NCBI GenBank assembly: GCA_937925695.1
Contig: CALAMD010000070.1
Coordinates: 1 to 13,460, forward strand
Length of the DNA: 13,460 nucleotides
Direction: 5' to 3'
Origin: an uncultured Bacillaceae bacterium
GTDB lineage: Bacteria > Bacillota > Bacilli > Bacillales > Amphibacillaceae
Shown: positions 7,265-13,270 of the stretch, piece by piece
How positions within the stretch are numbered: the first letter of the stretch is position 1
Layout: every line of letters begins with the position of its first letter
The notes under the pieces: model-generated
What the model saw: the letters and a program-made list of their open reading frames with translations, nothing else
The model's database searches: none
Told to the model about the DNA's origin: nothing
Position numbers and translations under genes: made by a program

Positions 7265-7560
7265 TTGTCAATTTTATCTGGAGCATCGGTAGCGTAAATA
7301 TCAAATTCGCGCAATTTATTAGTGGAAAACCTCTGAAATTTTGCAATTCTACCTAATTTTTTATTCGCGAACATAGTGGAAAAAACTAAAAAATGACGAT
7401 TCGCCGAATCCATGTGCATATTCGCTGAATCCATGGACAAAATCGCCGAATTATTCTGATATTCGCCGAATCATCAACCATAATCGCCGAATAAATTTAT
7501 TATTCGCCGAATCATCACCTCACTAAGTTGTCCAATACTGCTTCAACTGACTTTTCAGAA
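7265..7560. other. Gene-free stretch with phased short repeats
   Basis: No plausible coding sequence is seen here; the minus-strand frame at 7240-7440 overlaps the eno terminator and reads through the repeats. The right half holds the six-copy repeat described separately. The left half has two looser relatives of the core, ATTCGCGCAAT at 7305-7315 and ATTCGCGAACA at 7363-7373, each followed by a TAGTGGAAAA-like string (7320-7329 and 7374-7383). These look like decayed copies. The remainder, to 7560, is AT-rich without recognisable signals. Confidence 0.6.
7399..7512. repeat. Six-copy phased repeat, core ATTCGCCGAAT (family A)
   Basis: Copies of an 11-bp core start at 7399, 7420, 7441, 7461, 7482 and 7502, so the spacing is 21, 21, 20, 21 and 20 bp. 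Copy 2 reads ATTCGCTGAAT, and copies 3 and 5 begin AATCG instead of ATTCG. The last four therefore alternate as a 41-bp dimer. The core is a palindrome of 5-bp arms around a central C. Sequence between cores is variable. It is not CRISPR-like: the spacers are only 9-10 bp. Binding of a protein on one DNA face is a possibility, not shown. Confidence 0.85.
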
Positions 7561-7579
7561 AAAACTTTACAAATATAAT
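7552..7579 (+). promoter_or_regulatory. Probable promoter of the thiamine transporter operon
   Basis: A perfect TATAAT at 7574-7579 lies about 40 nt ahead of the riboswitch. The -35 is poor: TTTTCA at 7552-7557 with a 16-bp spacer. A start near 7586 would place the whole aptamer in the leader RNA. Confidence 0.5.
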
Positions 7580-7617
7580 TTATATGGTAATTTATAGATA
7601 ACAACATTATATCCGTG

Positions 7618-7711
7618 TTCGCACTAGGGGTGCTGAAAAGCTGAGAAATGGGTAAATTCCTGTTAACCCTTTGAACCCGATCTAGATAATACTAGCGTGG
7701 GGAAGTGCCAG
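7618..7711 (+). ncRNA. TPP riboswitch (Thi-box) aptamer
   Basis: The conserved Thi-box strings are all present: ACTAGGGGTGCT (7623-7634), GCTGAGAAATGGG and ACCCTTTGAACCCGATCT (7666-7683), then GATAATACTAGCGTGGGGAAG ending near 7705. Closing stem P1 is GCAC at 7621-7624 with GTGC at 7705-7708. The family binds thiamine pyrophosphate and lowers expression of thiamine synthesis or transport genes. Here it precedes a YkoE-type transporter operon, the expected target. Confidence 0.95.
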
Positions 7712-7776
7712 TGGTATGCAATTGATCAACCTATGTCAAAATAGGTGTGTTCATAATGACGTACACTGCATCTTCC
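7701..7776 (+). promoter_or_regulatory. Antiterminator pairing of the TPP riboswitch expression platform
   Basis: GGAAG at 7701-7705 pairs with CTTCC at 7772-7776, and CAGTG at 7709-7713 pairs with CACTG at 7764-7768, leaving a symmetric 3x3 internal loop. The left strand shares bases with the 3' side of aptamer stem P1, and the right strand covers almost the whole 5' arm of the terminator. The two folds are therefore mutually exclusive, giving a transcription-termination OFF switch when TPP is bound. Confidence 0.7.
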
Positions 7777-7796
7777 AGCGAAGATGCAGTTTTTTT
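7765..7796 (+). terminator. Riboswitch-controlled terminator ahead of ykoE
   Basis: A perfect 11-bp stem (7765-7775 with 7780-7790) and a CAGC loop are followed directly by seven T residues (7790-7796). It lies between the aptamer and the ykoE start, 78 nt before the gene, so it must be read through for the operon to be expressed. Confidence 0.93.
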
Positions 7797-7873
7797 ATTG
7801 CATGAAAAATGTCAAAATCCTCATGATGGCGATCACTGGAAAATGTTGATTAAATCATTGGAGGTATGAAAAA

Positions 7874-8479
7874 TTGTCGAAGCGTTGGAACTTAAGGGAG
7901 ATTGTTTTAATGTCCATTTTAGGTGTTGTGTTTGCGGTTATTTATTTGCTGTTTTACTTATTTGGTCAAGGATTACGTAATTTTTTAACCCCATTTGGTT
8001 TAGGCCCGTTTGGTTATGAATTTATTTATGGTATTTGGTTCGTTGTGTCAGTGATTACCGCCTATATTATTCGAAAACCAGGGGCTGCGTTAATTTCAGA
8101 AACAATCGCTGGCTTAGTTCAAGTTTTAATTGGGAGTCCAGCAGGTCCGCAGCTAATTTTATCCGCGTTCATTCAGGGCTTAGGTGCTGAAGCGGTTTTT
8201 GCCTCAACAAGATATAAAAATTATCGAACCAGGGTACTTGTCTTAGCCGGGGTTTCATCGGCAGTCTTTAGTTTTGTTTGGGCATGGTTTGTCTCCGGAT
8301 TTTCTGCGTTATCACCGATACTTGTTACTGCGATGCTCATTGTCCGCATGATTAGTGGAGCATTGCTCGCAGGTTTACTAGGAAAATGGATTAGTGATCA
8401 GTTGGCCAAAACTGGTGTCCTACGTGGCTATGCATTAGGAAAGGAGTTGCTGGCTCAACGTGAACAGGAAGCATCATAA
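7874..8479 (+). CDS. ykoE: YkoE-type substrate-binding (S) component of an ECF thiamine/precursor transporter
   Basis: Integral membrane S component that binds the substrate for the energy-coupling module encoded next. The 201-residue protein is very hydrophobic, with about five or six membrane segments, and carries the YkoE-family stretches YEFIYGIWFVVSVITAYIIRKPGAALISE (residues 48-76, shown only by its key parts FIYGIW and RKPGAA), IQGLGAEAVFA and SGALLAGLLGKWISD. It closely resembles B. subtilis YkoE. The start is TTG at 7874, with GGAGG at 7860-7864 nine nt upstream. The nearby ATG at 7866 is out of frame and stops after nine codons. The TPP riboswitch argues for thiamine; hydroxymethylpyrimidine has also been proposed for this family. 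I see no ykoF neighbour, unlike the B. subtilis ykoFEDC cluster. Confidence 0.93.
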   Translation: MSKRWNLREIVLMSILGVVFAVIYLLFYLFGQGLRNFLTPFGLGPFGYEFIYGIWFVVSVITAYIIRKPGAALISETIAGLVQVLIGSPAGPQLILSAFIQGLGAEAVFASTRYKNYRTRVLVLAGVSSAVFSFVWAWFVSGFSALSPILVTAMLIVRMISGALLAGLLGKWISDQLAKTGVLRGYALGKELLAQREQEAS

Positions 8480-8492
8480 TAACGAGGCTCTT

Positions 8493-10241
8493 ATGAACAA
8501 ACAGTCGAGCACAAGGACGTCTACCTTCATAGACGTTAAAAACTTTTCCTTTGATTATGATAACAACCAGGAAAATCCGTTGTTAAAAAACATCAATTTT
8601 TCGGTTGAACAAAATGAAACGATTTTAATTATTGGACCAAGTGGTTCAGGAAAGAGCACCCTATCCCTTTGCTTAAATGGTCTTTATCCTGAGGCAGTTG
8701 AAGGATGGGCAGACGGATCCATCTATTATAATGGCCAAAATATCCAACAGTTTAAGAAGGGAAAATTAAATCAGCAAATCGGTGTTGTCTTTCAAGAGCC
8801 GGAAAGTCAATTTTGTATGGTAACGGTAGAAAATGAACTTGCCTTTACGATGGAAAATATCAACATACCTCGAGAAGAAATGAAAGAAAAAATGATCAAA
8901 GTGTTAACGGAAGTTGGGTTAGAGCAAGAAATATCCCGTCCGATTCATGAATTATCGGGCGGGCAAATGCAACGGGTTGCCCTAGCGGCTGTATTATTGT
9001 TAGAACCTGAGGTGCTTATTTTAGATGAACCAACATCAAATCTCGATCCAGTTGCAAGGGAAAATTTTATTCGACTCGTTGAAAAATTACAACAGACAAG
9101 GGACATGTCGATTTTGATAATTGAACACCAATTAGATGACTGGGTCCCTTTAGTTAATCGCGTCATTGCGTTGAATAAAAATGGCGAATTAATCGACGAT
9201 GGCACTCCACAAGAAGTTTTTTATGAAAACTATGACCGGCTTCAACAAGAGGGGATTGTTTTACCAAAAGTCATTCATGATGCAATGAACATCCATCGGC
9301 ATGAACGAGTGGGTGTGAAACATCGTCCATTAACCGAAACAGAATTGGTGCATATGATCAGCGATGTTTATGAAATTGAAAATCGTATCGCTAACATTTT
9401 CCACTTCAATCAGGATCATCCATTCAGTCGAGATAATGAAAAATATAACAAGAGACTAGTCACAATCAAATGTTCCGGTATTTCTTTTGCCCGGAAAAAG
9501 GAAACCATATTACATGATATAAATTTACAGTTTGAGGCTGGTGAATTCGTTGCAATTGTCGGTAAAAATGGAGCTGGTAAGTCGACATTACTACATGTAT
9601 TAGCAGGGTTGTTACAACCGGCCACTGGTAAACGTCTATTCCTAGGAAAAGAATATGACGGGTGGGATGAACGGGAGTTAAGGAAAAATATTGGTTTTGT
9701 TTTTCAAAACCCAGAGCATCAATTTATTACGAATACCGTTTATGATGAGCTATCCTTCGGAATGAAAGTAAGTGGTATGTCGGAAACAGCCATTAAACAT
9801 CGAGTGGATGAGCTATTAACGAGATTCGGTTTAATGGATAAACGATTTAGTAATCCCTTTTCTTTAAGTGGTGGACAGAAGAGACGTTTGAGCGTTGCCA
9901 CAATGTTACATGAAACACCCCACGTGTTATTATTTGACGAGCCAACCTTTGGTCAAGATGAACAAACTACAGCTGAATTGATGAATATGATTATGGACTT
10001 ACGTCGCCAAGGAACAACCATAGTGTTTGTCACCCATGATATGGATTTAGTTGATAGATATTGCGAACGGGTCCTTGTCCTTGATAAAGGAAAGATTATT
10101 TTCAATGGATCACCGCAAGCATTATGGAAAAAAAGTGTGCTCATTCATCGAGCTCATTTACGGCTACCCTATCGCGTGCGGATAGTTAACAAGTTAACAC
10201 AAATGAAAAAAGGAGATTTGAGTCATGTTAGCAACCATTAA
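8493..10241 (+). CDS. ykoD: Duplicated ATPase of the YkoEDC ECF transporter
   Basis: Cytoplasmic ATPase with two ABC nucleotide-binding domains in one chain, powering the YkoE/YkoC importer. Domain 1 (about 12-240): Walker A GPSGSGKST (48-56), Q-loop VFQEPESQF (99-107), signature LSGGQMQR (154-161), Walker B LILDEP (175-180), switch H212. Domain 2 (about 322-545): Walker A GKNGAGKST (357-365), Q-loop VFQNPEHQF (403-411), signature LSGGQKRR (458-465), Walker B LLFDEP (479-484), switch H515. Both sites look catalytically competent. I chose the ATG at 8493 (582 residues), with GAGG at 8484-8487, 13 nt after ykoE. An in-frame GTG at 8460 would overlap ykoE by 20 nt with AAGGAG 13 nt upstream, and remains possible. 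It seems about 90 residues longer than B. subtilis YkoD as I recall it (about 490), mainly in the linker (240-322) and C-terminal tail. Confidence 0.92.
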   Translation: MNKQSSTRTSTFIDVKNFSFDYDNNQENPLLKNINFSVEQNETILIIGPSGSGKSTLSLCLNGLYPEAVEGWADGSIYYNGQNIQQFKKGKLNQQIGVVFQEPESQFCMVTVENELAFTMENINIPREEMKEKMIKVLTEVGLEQEISRPIHELSGGQMQRVALAAVLLLEPEVLILDEPTSNLDPVARENFIRLVEKLQQTRDMSILIIEHQLDDWVPLVNRVIALNKNGELIDDGTPQEVFYENYDRLQQEGIVLPKVIHDAMNIHRHERVGVKHRPLTETELVHMISDVYEIENRIANIFHFNQDHPFSRDNEKYNKRLVTIKCSGISFARKKETILHDINLQFEAGEFVAIVGKNGAGKSTLLHVLAGLLQPATGKRLFLGKEYDGWDERELRKNIGFVFQNPEHQFITNTVYDELSFGMKVSGMSETAIKHRVDELLTRFGLMDKRFSNPFSLSGGQKRRLSVATMLHETPHVLLFDEPTFGQDEQTTAELMNMIMDLRRQGTTIVFVTHDMDLVDRYCERVLVLDKGKIIFNGSPQALWKKSVLIHRAHLRLPYRVRIVNKLTQMKKGDLSHVSNH

Positions 10242-11004
10242 TCCAACCATCAAAGCCATTACAGTGTTTATAACTGGTGTATTACTTGCCTTTTTATATG
10301 ATCCAATAACACCATTAATTTATCTCATTTTTACAATCCTGGTCACATTTCTTTTTGGAAATATATCTCTGAAGCGGTGGTTGATGTTATTTACGCCATT
10401 TGTTTTTTTATCAATTGGCTTTGCTTGGATGACGATGCTTTATAGCAGTTCAAGTTATGCTGGTGGTGAAGTTGTTCTTTCCTTTTGGTGGTTTGAAATA
10501 ACGAGGGAAACGGTCATGGTGGCGATTAGTTTAGCGTTAAGATCCCTTTGTTTTACAGCACTATCCTTTATGTTCATCTTAACAACCGATTCTACTAAAT
10601 TTATGTTAAGTCTTATGCAACAACTGAGGTTACCACCCAAATTAACCTTTGGTATTTTAGCAGGCTATCGATTTTTACCAACTTTTAAATATGAACTAGA
10701 AATTTTACGAAAAGCCCATCGGATACGTGGCGTCACCCAATCGAAAGGAATAAAGGAAAAAATTATGCAAGTGCGACGCTATTTGCTTCCTTTATTGGCG
10801 AATGCTATACGGAAGGCTGAGCGTGTTGCCGTTGCGATGGAATCAAAGGGATTTACTGGCTCACGAGATCGCACCCATTATCATGAGCTGAGAGTTACAA
10901 AACGAGACTGGCTATTCTTAGCGGCTTTTCTACTCGTGTTCTTTGGCAGTGTACTGATCACATATCAACTTGGTTATTTAAATATTTTTGGTAGAAAAAT
11001 TTAA
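10225..11004 (+). CDS. ykoC: EcfT-type transmembrane coupling protein (YkoC)
   Basis: Membrane T component that couples the YkoD ATPase to the YkoE S component. The 259 residues contain about five hydrophobic segments: roughly 12-25, 30-45, 53-72, 97-120 and 230-248. Between the last two lies a long charged cytoplasmic region. That region carries the two EcfT coupling motifs in degenerate form, RIRG at 166-169 and ESKG at 206-209, where the classical versions read A-R-G. It overlaps the end of ykoD by 17 nt and has AGGAGA at 10211-10216, so translation is probably coupled. As the last gene of the riboswitch operon it needs a downstream terminator; the nearest good hairpin is over 330 nt away, at 11337-11397. 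Confidence 0.92.
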   Translation: MLATINPTIKAITVFITGVLLAFLYDPITPLIYLIFTILVTFLFGNISLKRWLMLFTPFVFLSIGFAWMTMLYSSSSYAGGEVVLSFWWFEITRETVMVAISLALRSLCFTALSFMFILTTDSTKFMLSLMQQLRLPPKLTFGILAGYRFLPTFKYELEILRKAHRIRGVTQSKGIKEKIMQVRRYLLPLLANAIRKAERVAVAMESKGFTGSRDRTHYHELRVTKRDWLFLAAFLLVFFGSVLITYQLGYLNIFGRKI

Positions 11005-11089
11005 GGATGTTTGGCTTGAATATTTTATGGTTAGATTGGATTTTTGGCAAAATCGGGTAATGATTGAGAGGCGCTAAACTAAGGGAAAT

Positions 11090-11297
11090 AAGCTGCTCAT
11101 GAACGGGATGAAGTCGCTCGTGAATGAATGAAAGTTGATCCGAAATGATGTGAAGTCGCTCGTGAATGGATGAAAGTTGATCGAAAATGGTATGAAGTCG
11201 CTCGTAAATGTGGGAAAGTTGATCCGAAATGATGTGAAGTCGCTCGTAAATGGACGAAACTCGCTCGAAAATAAGAATAGTTACTCGTAAACGAATG
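11090..11297. repeat. Alternating 21-bp repeat forming a 42-bp dimer (family B)
   Basis: Two units alternate. Unit 1 is AAGTCGCTCGTGAATGRATG, starting at 11111, 11153, 11195 and 11237. Unit 2 is AAAGTTGATCCGAAATGRTG, starting at 11131, 11173 and 11215. Like units recur exactly every 42 bp. Diverged copies flank the block on the left (AGCTGCTCATGAACGGGATG, 11091-11110) and right (11257-11297). Spacing close to two helical turns is kept despite base changes. Because 21 bp equals seven codons, the block stays open in one minus-strand frame as 14-residue repeats. Confidence 0.88.
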
Positions 11298-11336
11298 AAG
11301 CGCGTTCCGATTCTATACAACGATTCATCTAAATTG

Positions 11337-11397
11337 AAAATTGCTAGTGATCAGGAAAATAGCTGCTAAATCTCAGCTTTCCTGATCACAGCATTTT
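11337..11397. terminator. Long hairpin between convergent genes, probable bidirectional terminator
   Basis: GTGATCAGGAAA (11347-11358) pairs with TTTCCTGATCAC (11378-11389). GCTG (11362-11365) pairs with CAGC (11374-11377) after a 3-nt ATA bulge, and the loop is 8 nt. The stem continues outward: TGCT (11342-11345) with AGCA (11390-11393) and AAAA (11337-11340) with TTTT (11394-11397), with single-base bulges. A-rich sequence on the left and T-rich sequence on the right would give U-containing tails in both directions. It would serve ykoC (+) and ptsI (-). The U tracts are short, so efficiency is uncertain. Confidence 0.6.
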
Positions 11398-11515
11398 ATA
11401 TTTTCATCATTCTAACGAGCTCGTTCAGCTCATATTCTTCACCAGTATGATCCGAATGAGTTAGTTCAGCTCTTATTCATCACTAACAAGGATAGACCTT
11501 ACGAGTTTGTTAGTA
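11398..11515. repeat. Three-copy direct repeat of about 41 bp (family C)
   Basis: Copies start at 11398, 11432 and 11473. Each has an ATATTYTTCA-like head and a GAGNTNGTTCAGCTC-like tail. The best-matched parts are 11417-11442 and 11458-11483, 26 bp long with five differences and 41 bp apart. The third copy keeps only TTATTCATCAC and ACGAGTTTGTT (11501-11511). The first tail contains the perfect palindrome AACGAGCTCGTT (11414-11425). Confidence 0.6.
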
Positions 11516-11538
11516 GGACAAATTAATAAGCTTGTCCT
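11482..11538. repeat. Two adjacent inverted repeats beyond the ptsI stop
   Basis: ACTAACAA (11482-11489) pairs with TTGTTAGT (11507-11514), and AGGACAA (11515-11521) pairs with TTGTCCT (11532-11538). The second begins only 4 nt past the ptsI stop codon. Neither has a T-run on the ptsI-coding strand, so they are more likely 3'-end RNA structures than intrinsic terminators. Confidence 0.45.
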
Positions 11539-11542
11539 GTGC

Positions 11543-13270
11543 TTATACAAATTTGCTTTCAGCTAGGTTTTCTTGGATAAAATGAGCAACTTCATCTGAC
11601 GTTGTCATTGTTAGAATATCATTTTTATAAGCAGTAATTTGTTTGTATGATAATTTTCGAATTTGTGAGCGAGCGACTAAAATAGATGATGCGTTCATAC
11701 TAAACTCATCTAAACCAAGGCCTAACAAGATTGGTATTGCTAGTGGATCGCCCGCCATCTCCCCACACATACCAACGGATTTGCCTTCTTCATGGGCGAC
11801 TTCAATAACATGATTTATGATATTTAAAATGGCTGGGTGATAGGGTTGGTATAAGTGCGAAATATGCTCATTCATGCGATCAGCCGCCATGATATATTGG
11901 GTTAAATCATTCGTACCGATACTAAAGAAATCAACCTCTTTAGCAAATTGTTTAGCCATTAAAGCTGTTGCTGGGACTTCTATCATCATGCCAATTTCAA
12001 TATTTTCTGCTACATCGATACCAGATTTAATTAAGGAATCTTTTTCTTCAGCTAAAATTTTTTTAGCTGCTCGTAGTTCCTCTATGGTTGTAACCATAGG
12101 AAACATAATTTTTAGATTGCCGTATATACTTGCTCTTAATAGGGCACGTAGTTGGGGGCGAAAAACATCTGGGTGTTCTAAGCAAAAACGAATTCCCCGA
12201 ACGCCGAGAAAAGGGTTCATTTCCTTAACAAATGGTAGGTAGCTTAGTTCCTTATCTCCACCAATATCGAGTGTACGTACAACGACCGGTTTGTCTTCCA
12301 TTTGTTCCAAAACGGATCTATAGGCCTCAAATTGCTGATCCTCGGAAGGAATTTGGTTATTATTCATATATAAAAATTCCGTACGAAATAAACCAATTCC
12401 TTCTCCACCATTTTTAAGTACCCTTTCAACATCATCTGGGGTACCAATATTAGCCGTTAACATCACTTGTTTTTCGTCCACTGTTTCGGTAGTTTTATTT
12501 CTTAATTTAATATATGTTTTCTTTTTTTCTAAAAACTCAGCTTGTTTTTCACGGTATTTTGCTAGTTCATCTTCAGTCGGATTGACAATGACCTTACCCT
12601 CCAGGCCATCGACAATCAATAAATCATTGGTGGCAACAATGGACGTTATTTCCTTCGTACCCACGATAGCAGGTATTTCTAATGATCGGGCGATAAGCGA
12701 TGTATGAGAGGTTTGTCCACCAACATTTGTCACAAAGCCCTTCACATATTTTTCATCTAATTGGGCTGTAACGGATGGTGTTAAATCATTGGCGATCACA
12801 ACGACATCCTCATCTATATTTGCAAGATCATAGATCGCGATACCTAATAGATTGGCTAACAATCTTTTAGAAATGTCTTGAATATCTAAAGCGCGTTCAC
12901 GCAAATAGTCATCTTCAATTTGATTAAAAATATCAATAAACCTTGATGTTGTTTCAAACACAGCAGCTTCCGCATTTATTTTTTCTGTTTTAATTTTTTC
13001 GATAATTGGTTGAATATATTCATTGTCATGTAGTAAAAGTATATGGGCAGTGAAAATATCAGCATGTTCTTTATCAATTTTTTCTTCAGTCTGTTGGCGA
13101 ATACGCTCTAACTGACTTCGGGTAGTTTCTAGTGCTTTGTTTAATCGAGATATTTCAGTGTCAACATTGTTAATTGTGGTCTTAGTGTAAGATAATATGG
13201 GTGATGTTAATAGATATGCTTTCGCAATGGCAATACCTCGTGAAGCAGCAATTCCTTGTACTTTTCTCAC
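11543..13270 (-). CDS. ptsI: Phosphoenolpyruvate-protein phosphotransferase, PTS enzyme I
   Basis: Autophosphorylates from phosphoenolpyruvate and passes the phosphate to HPr, the first step of PTS sugar uptake. The 575 residues align over the full length with B. subtilis and E. coli enzyme I. The N-terminal HPr-binding and phosphohistidine domain carries H189 in GGQTSHTSLIARS. The C-terminal PEP-binding barrel has R296 (FRTEFLY), R332 (VRTLDIGGDK), R358, E431 (IEVP), D455 (GTNDL) and C502 (GMCGEMAGD), all at the E. coli numbers. The motif has Gln at 186 where E. coli and Bacillus have Arg; this is a modest change. The start is GTG at 13268-13270, supported by alignment to the family N terminus. 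Upstream GAGAGG (13275-13280) is close, at 4 nt. No ptsH precedes it in the 190 bp to the window edge, whereas Bacillus usually has ptsHI. Confidence 0.97.
   Translation of the reverse strand: MRKVQGIAASRGIAIAKAYLLTSPILSYTKTTINNVDTEISRLNKALETTRSQLERIRQQTEEKIDKEHADIFTAHILLLHDNEYIQPIIEKIKTEKINAEAAVFETTSRFIDIFNQIEDDYLRERALDIQDISKRLLANLLGIAIYDLANIDEDVVVIANDLTPSVTAQLDEKYVKGFVTNVGGQTSHTSLIARSLEIPAIVGTKEITSIVATNDLLIVDGLEGKVIVNPTEDELAKYREKQAEFLEKKKTYIKLRNKTTETVDEKQVMLTANIGTPDDVERVLKNGGEGIGLFRTEFLYMNNNQIPSEDQQFEAYRSVLEQMEDKPVVVRTLDIGGDKELSYLPFVKEMNPFLGVRGIRFCLEHPDVFRPQLRALLRASIYGNLKIMFPMVTTIEELRAAKKILAEEKDSLIKSGIDVAENIEIGMMIEVPATALMAKQFAKEVDFFSIGTNDLTQYIMAADRMNEHISHLYQPYHPAILNIINHVIEVAHEEGKSVGMCGEMAGDPLAIPILLGLGLDEFSMNASSILVARSQIRKLSYKQITAYKNDILTMTTSDEVAHFIQENLAESKFV

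Larger units (their letters stand above)
11005..11542. other. Gene-free stretch between convergent ykoC and ptsI, mostly repeats
   Basis: 538 bp with no believable gene. It holds, from left to right, 85 nt of unremarkable AT-rich sequence, the alternating 21-bp repeat (11090-11297), a long hairpin (11337-11397), a three-copy repeat of about 41 bp (11398-11515) and two smaller inverted repeats near the ptsI end (11482-11514 and 11515-11538). A minus-strand open frame of 120 codons crosses it (10958-11320). It begins with TTG without a ribosome binding site and runs antisense into ykoC, so I treat it as a by-product of the repeats. Confidence 0.7.

Noticed and set aside
7240..7440. Minus-strand open frame in the eno-ykoE gap
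   Set aside because: It reads through the eno terminator and the phased repeats, and has no similarity to a protein family or a ribosome binding site.
7399..7512. CRISPR array
   Set aside because: Cores are 11 bp with 9-10 bp between them; this is far below CRISPR repeat and spacer sizes, and no cas gene is nearby.
7866..7895. Nine-codon leader peptide ahead of ykoE
   Set aside because: Its ATG is only 1 nt from the GGAGG site, too close for initiation; the TTG at 7874 is well spaced and matches YkoE.
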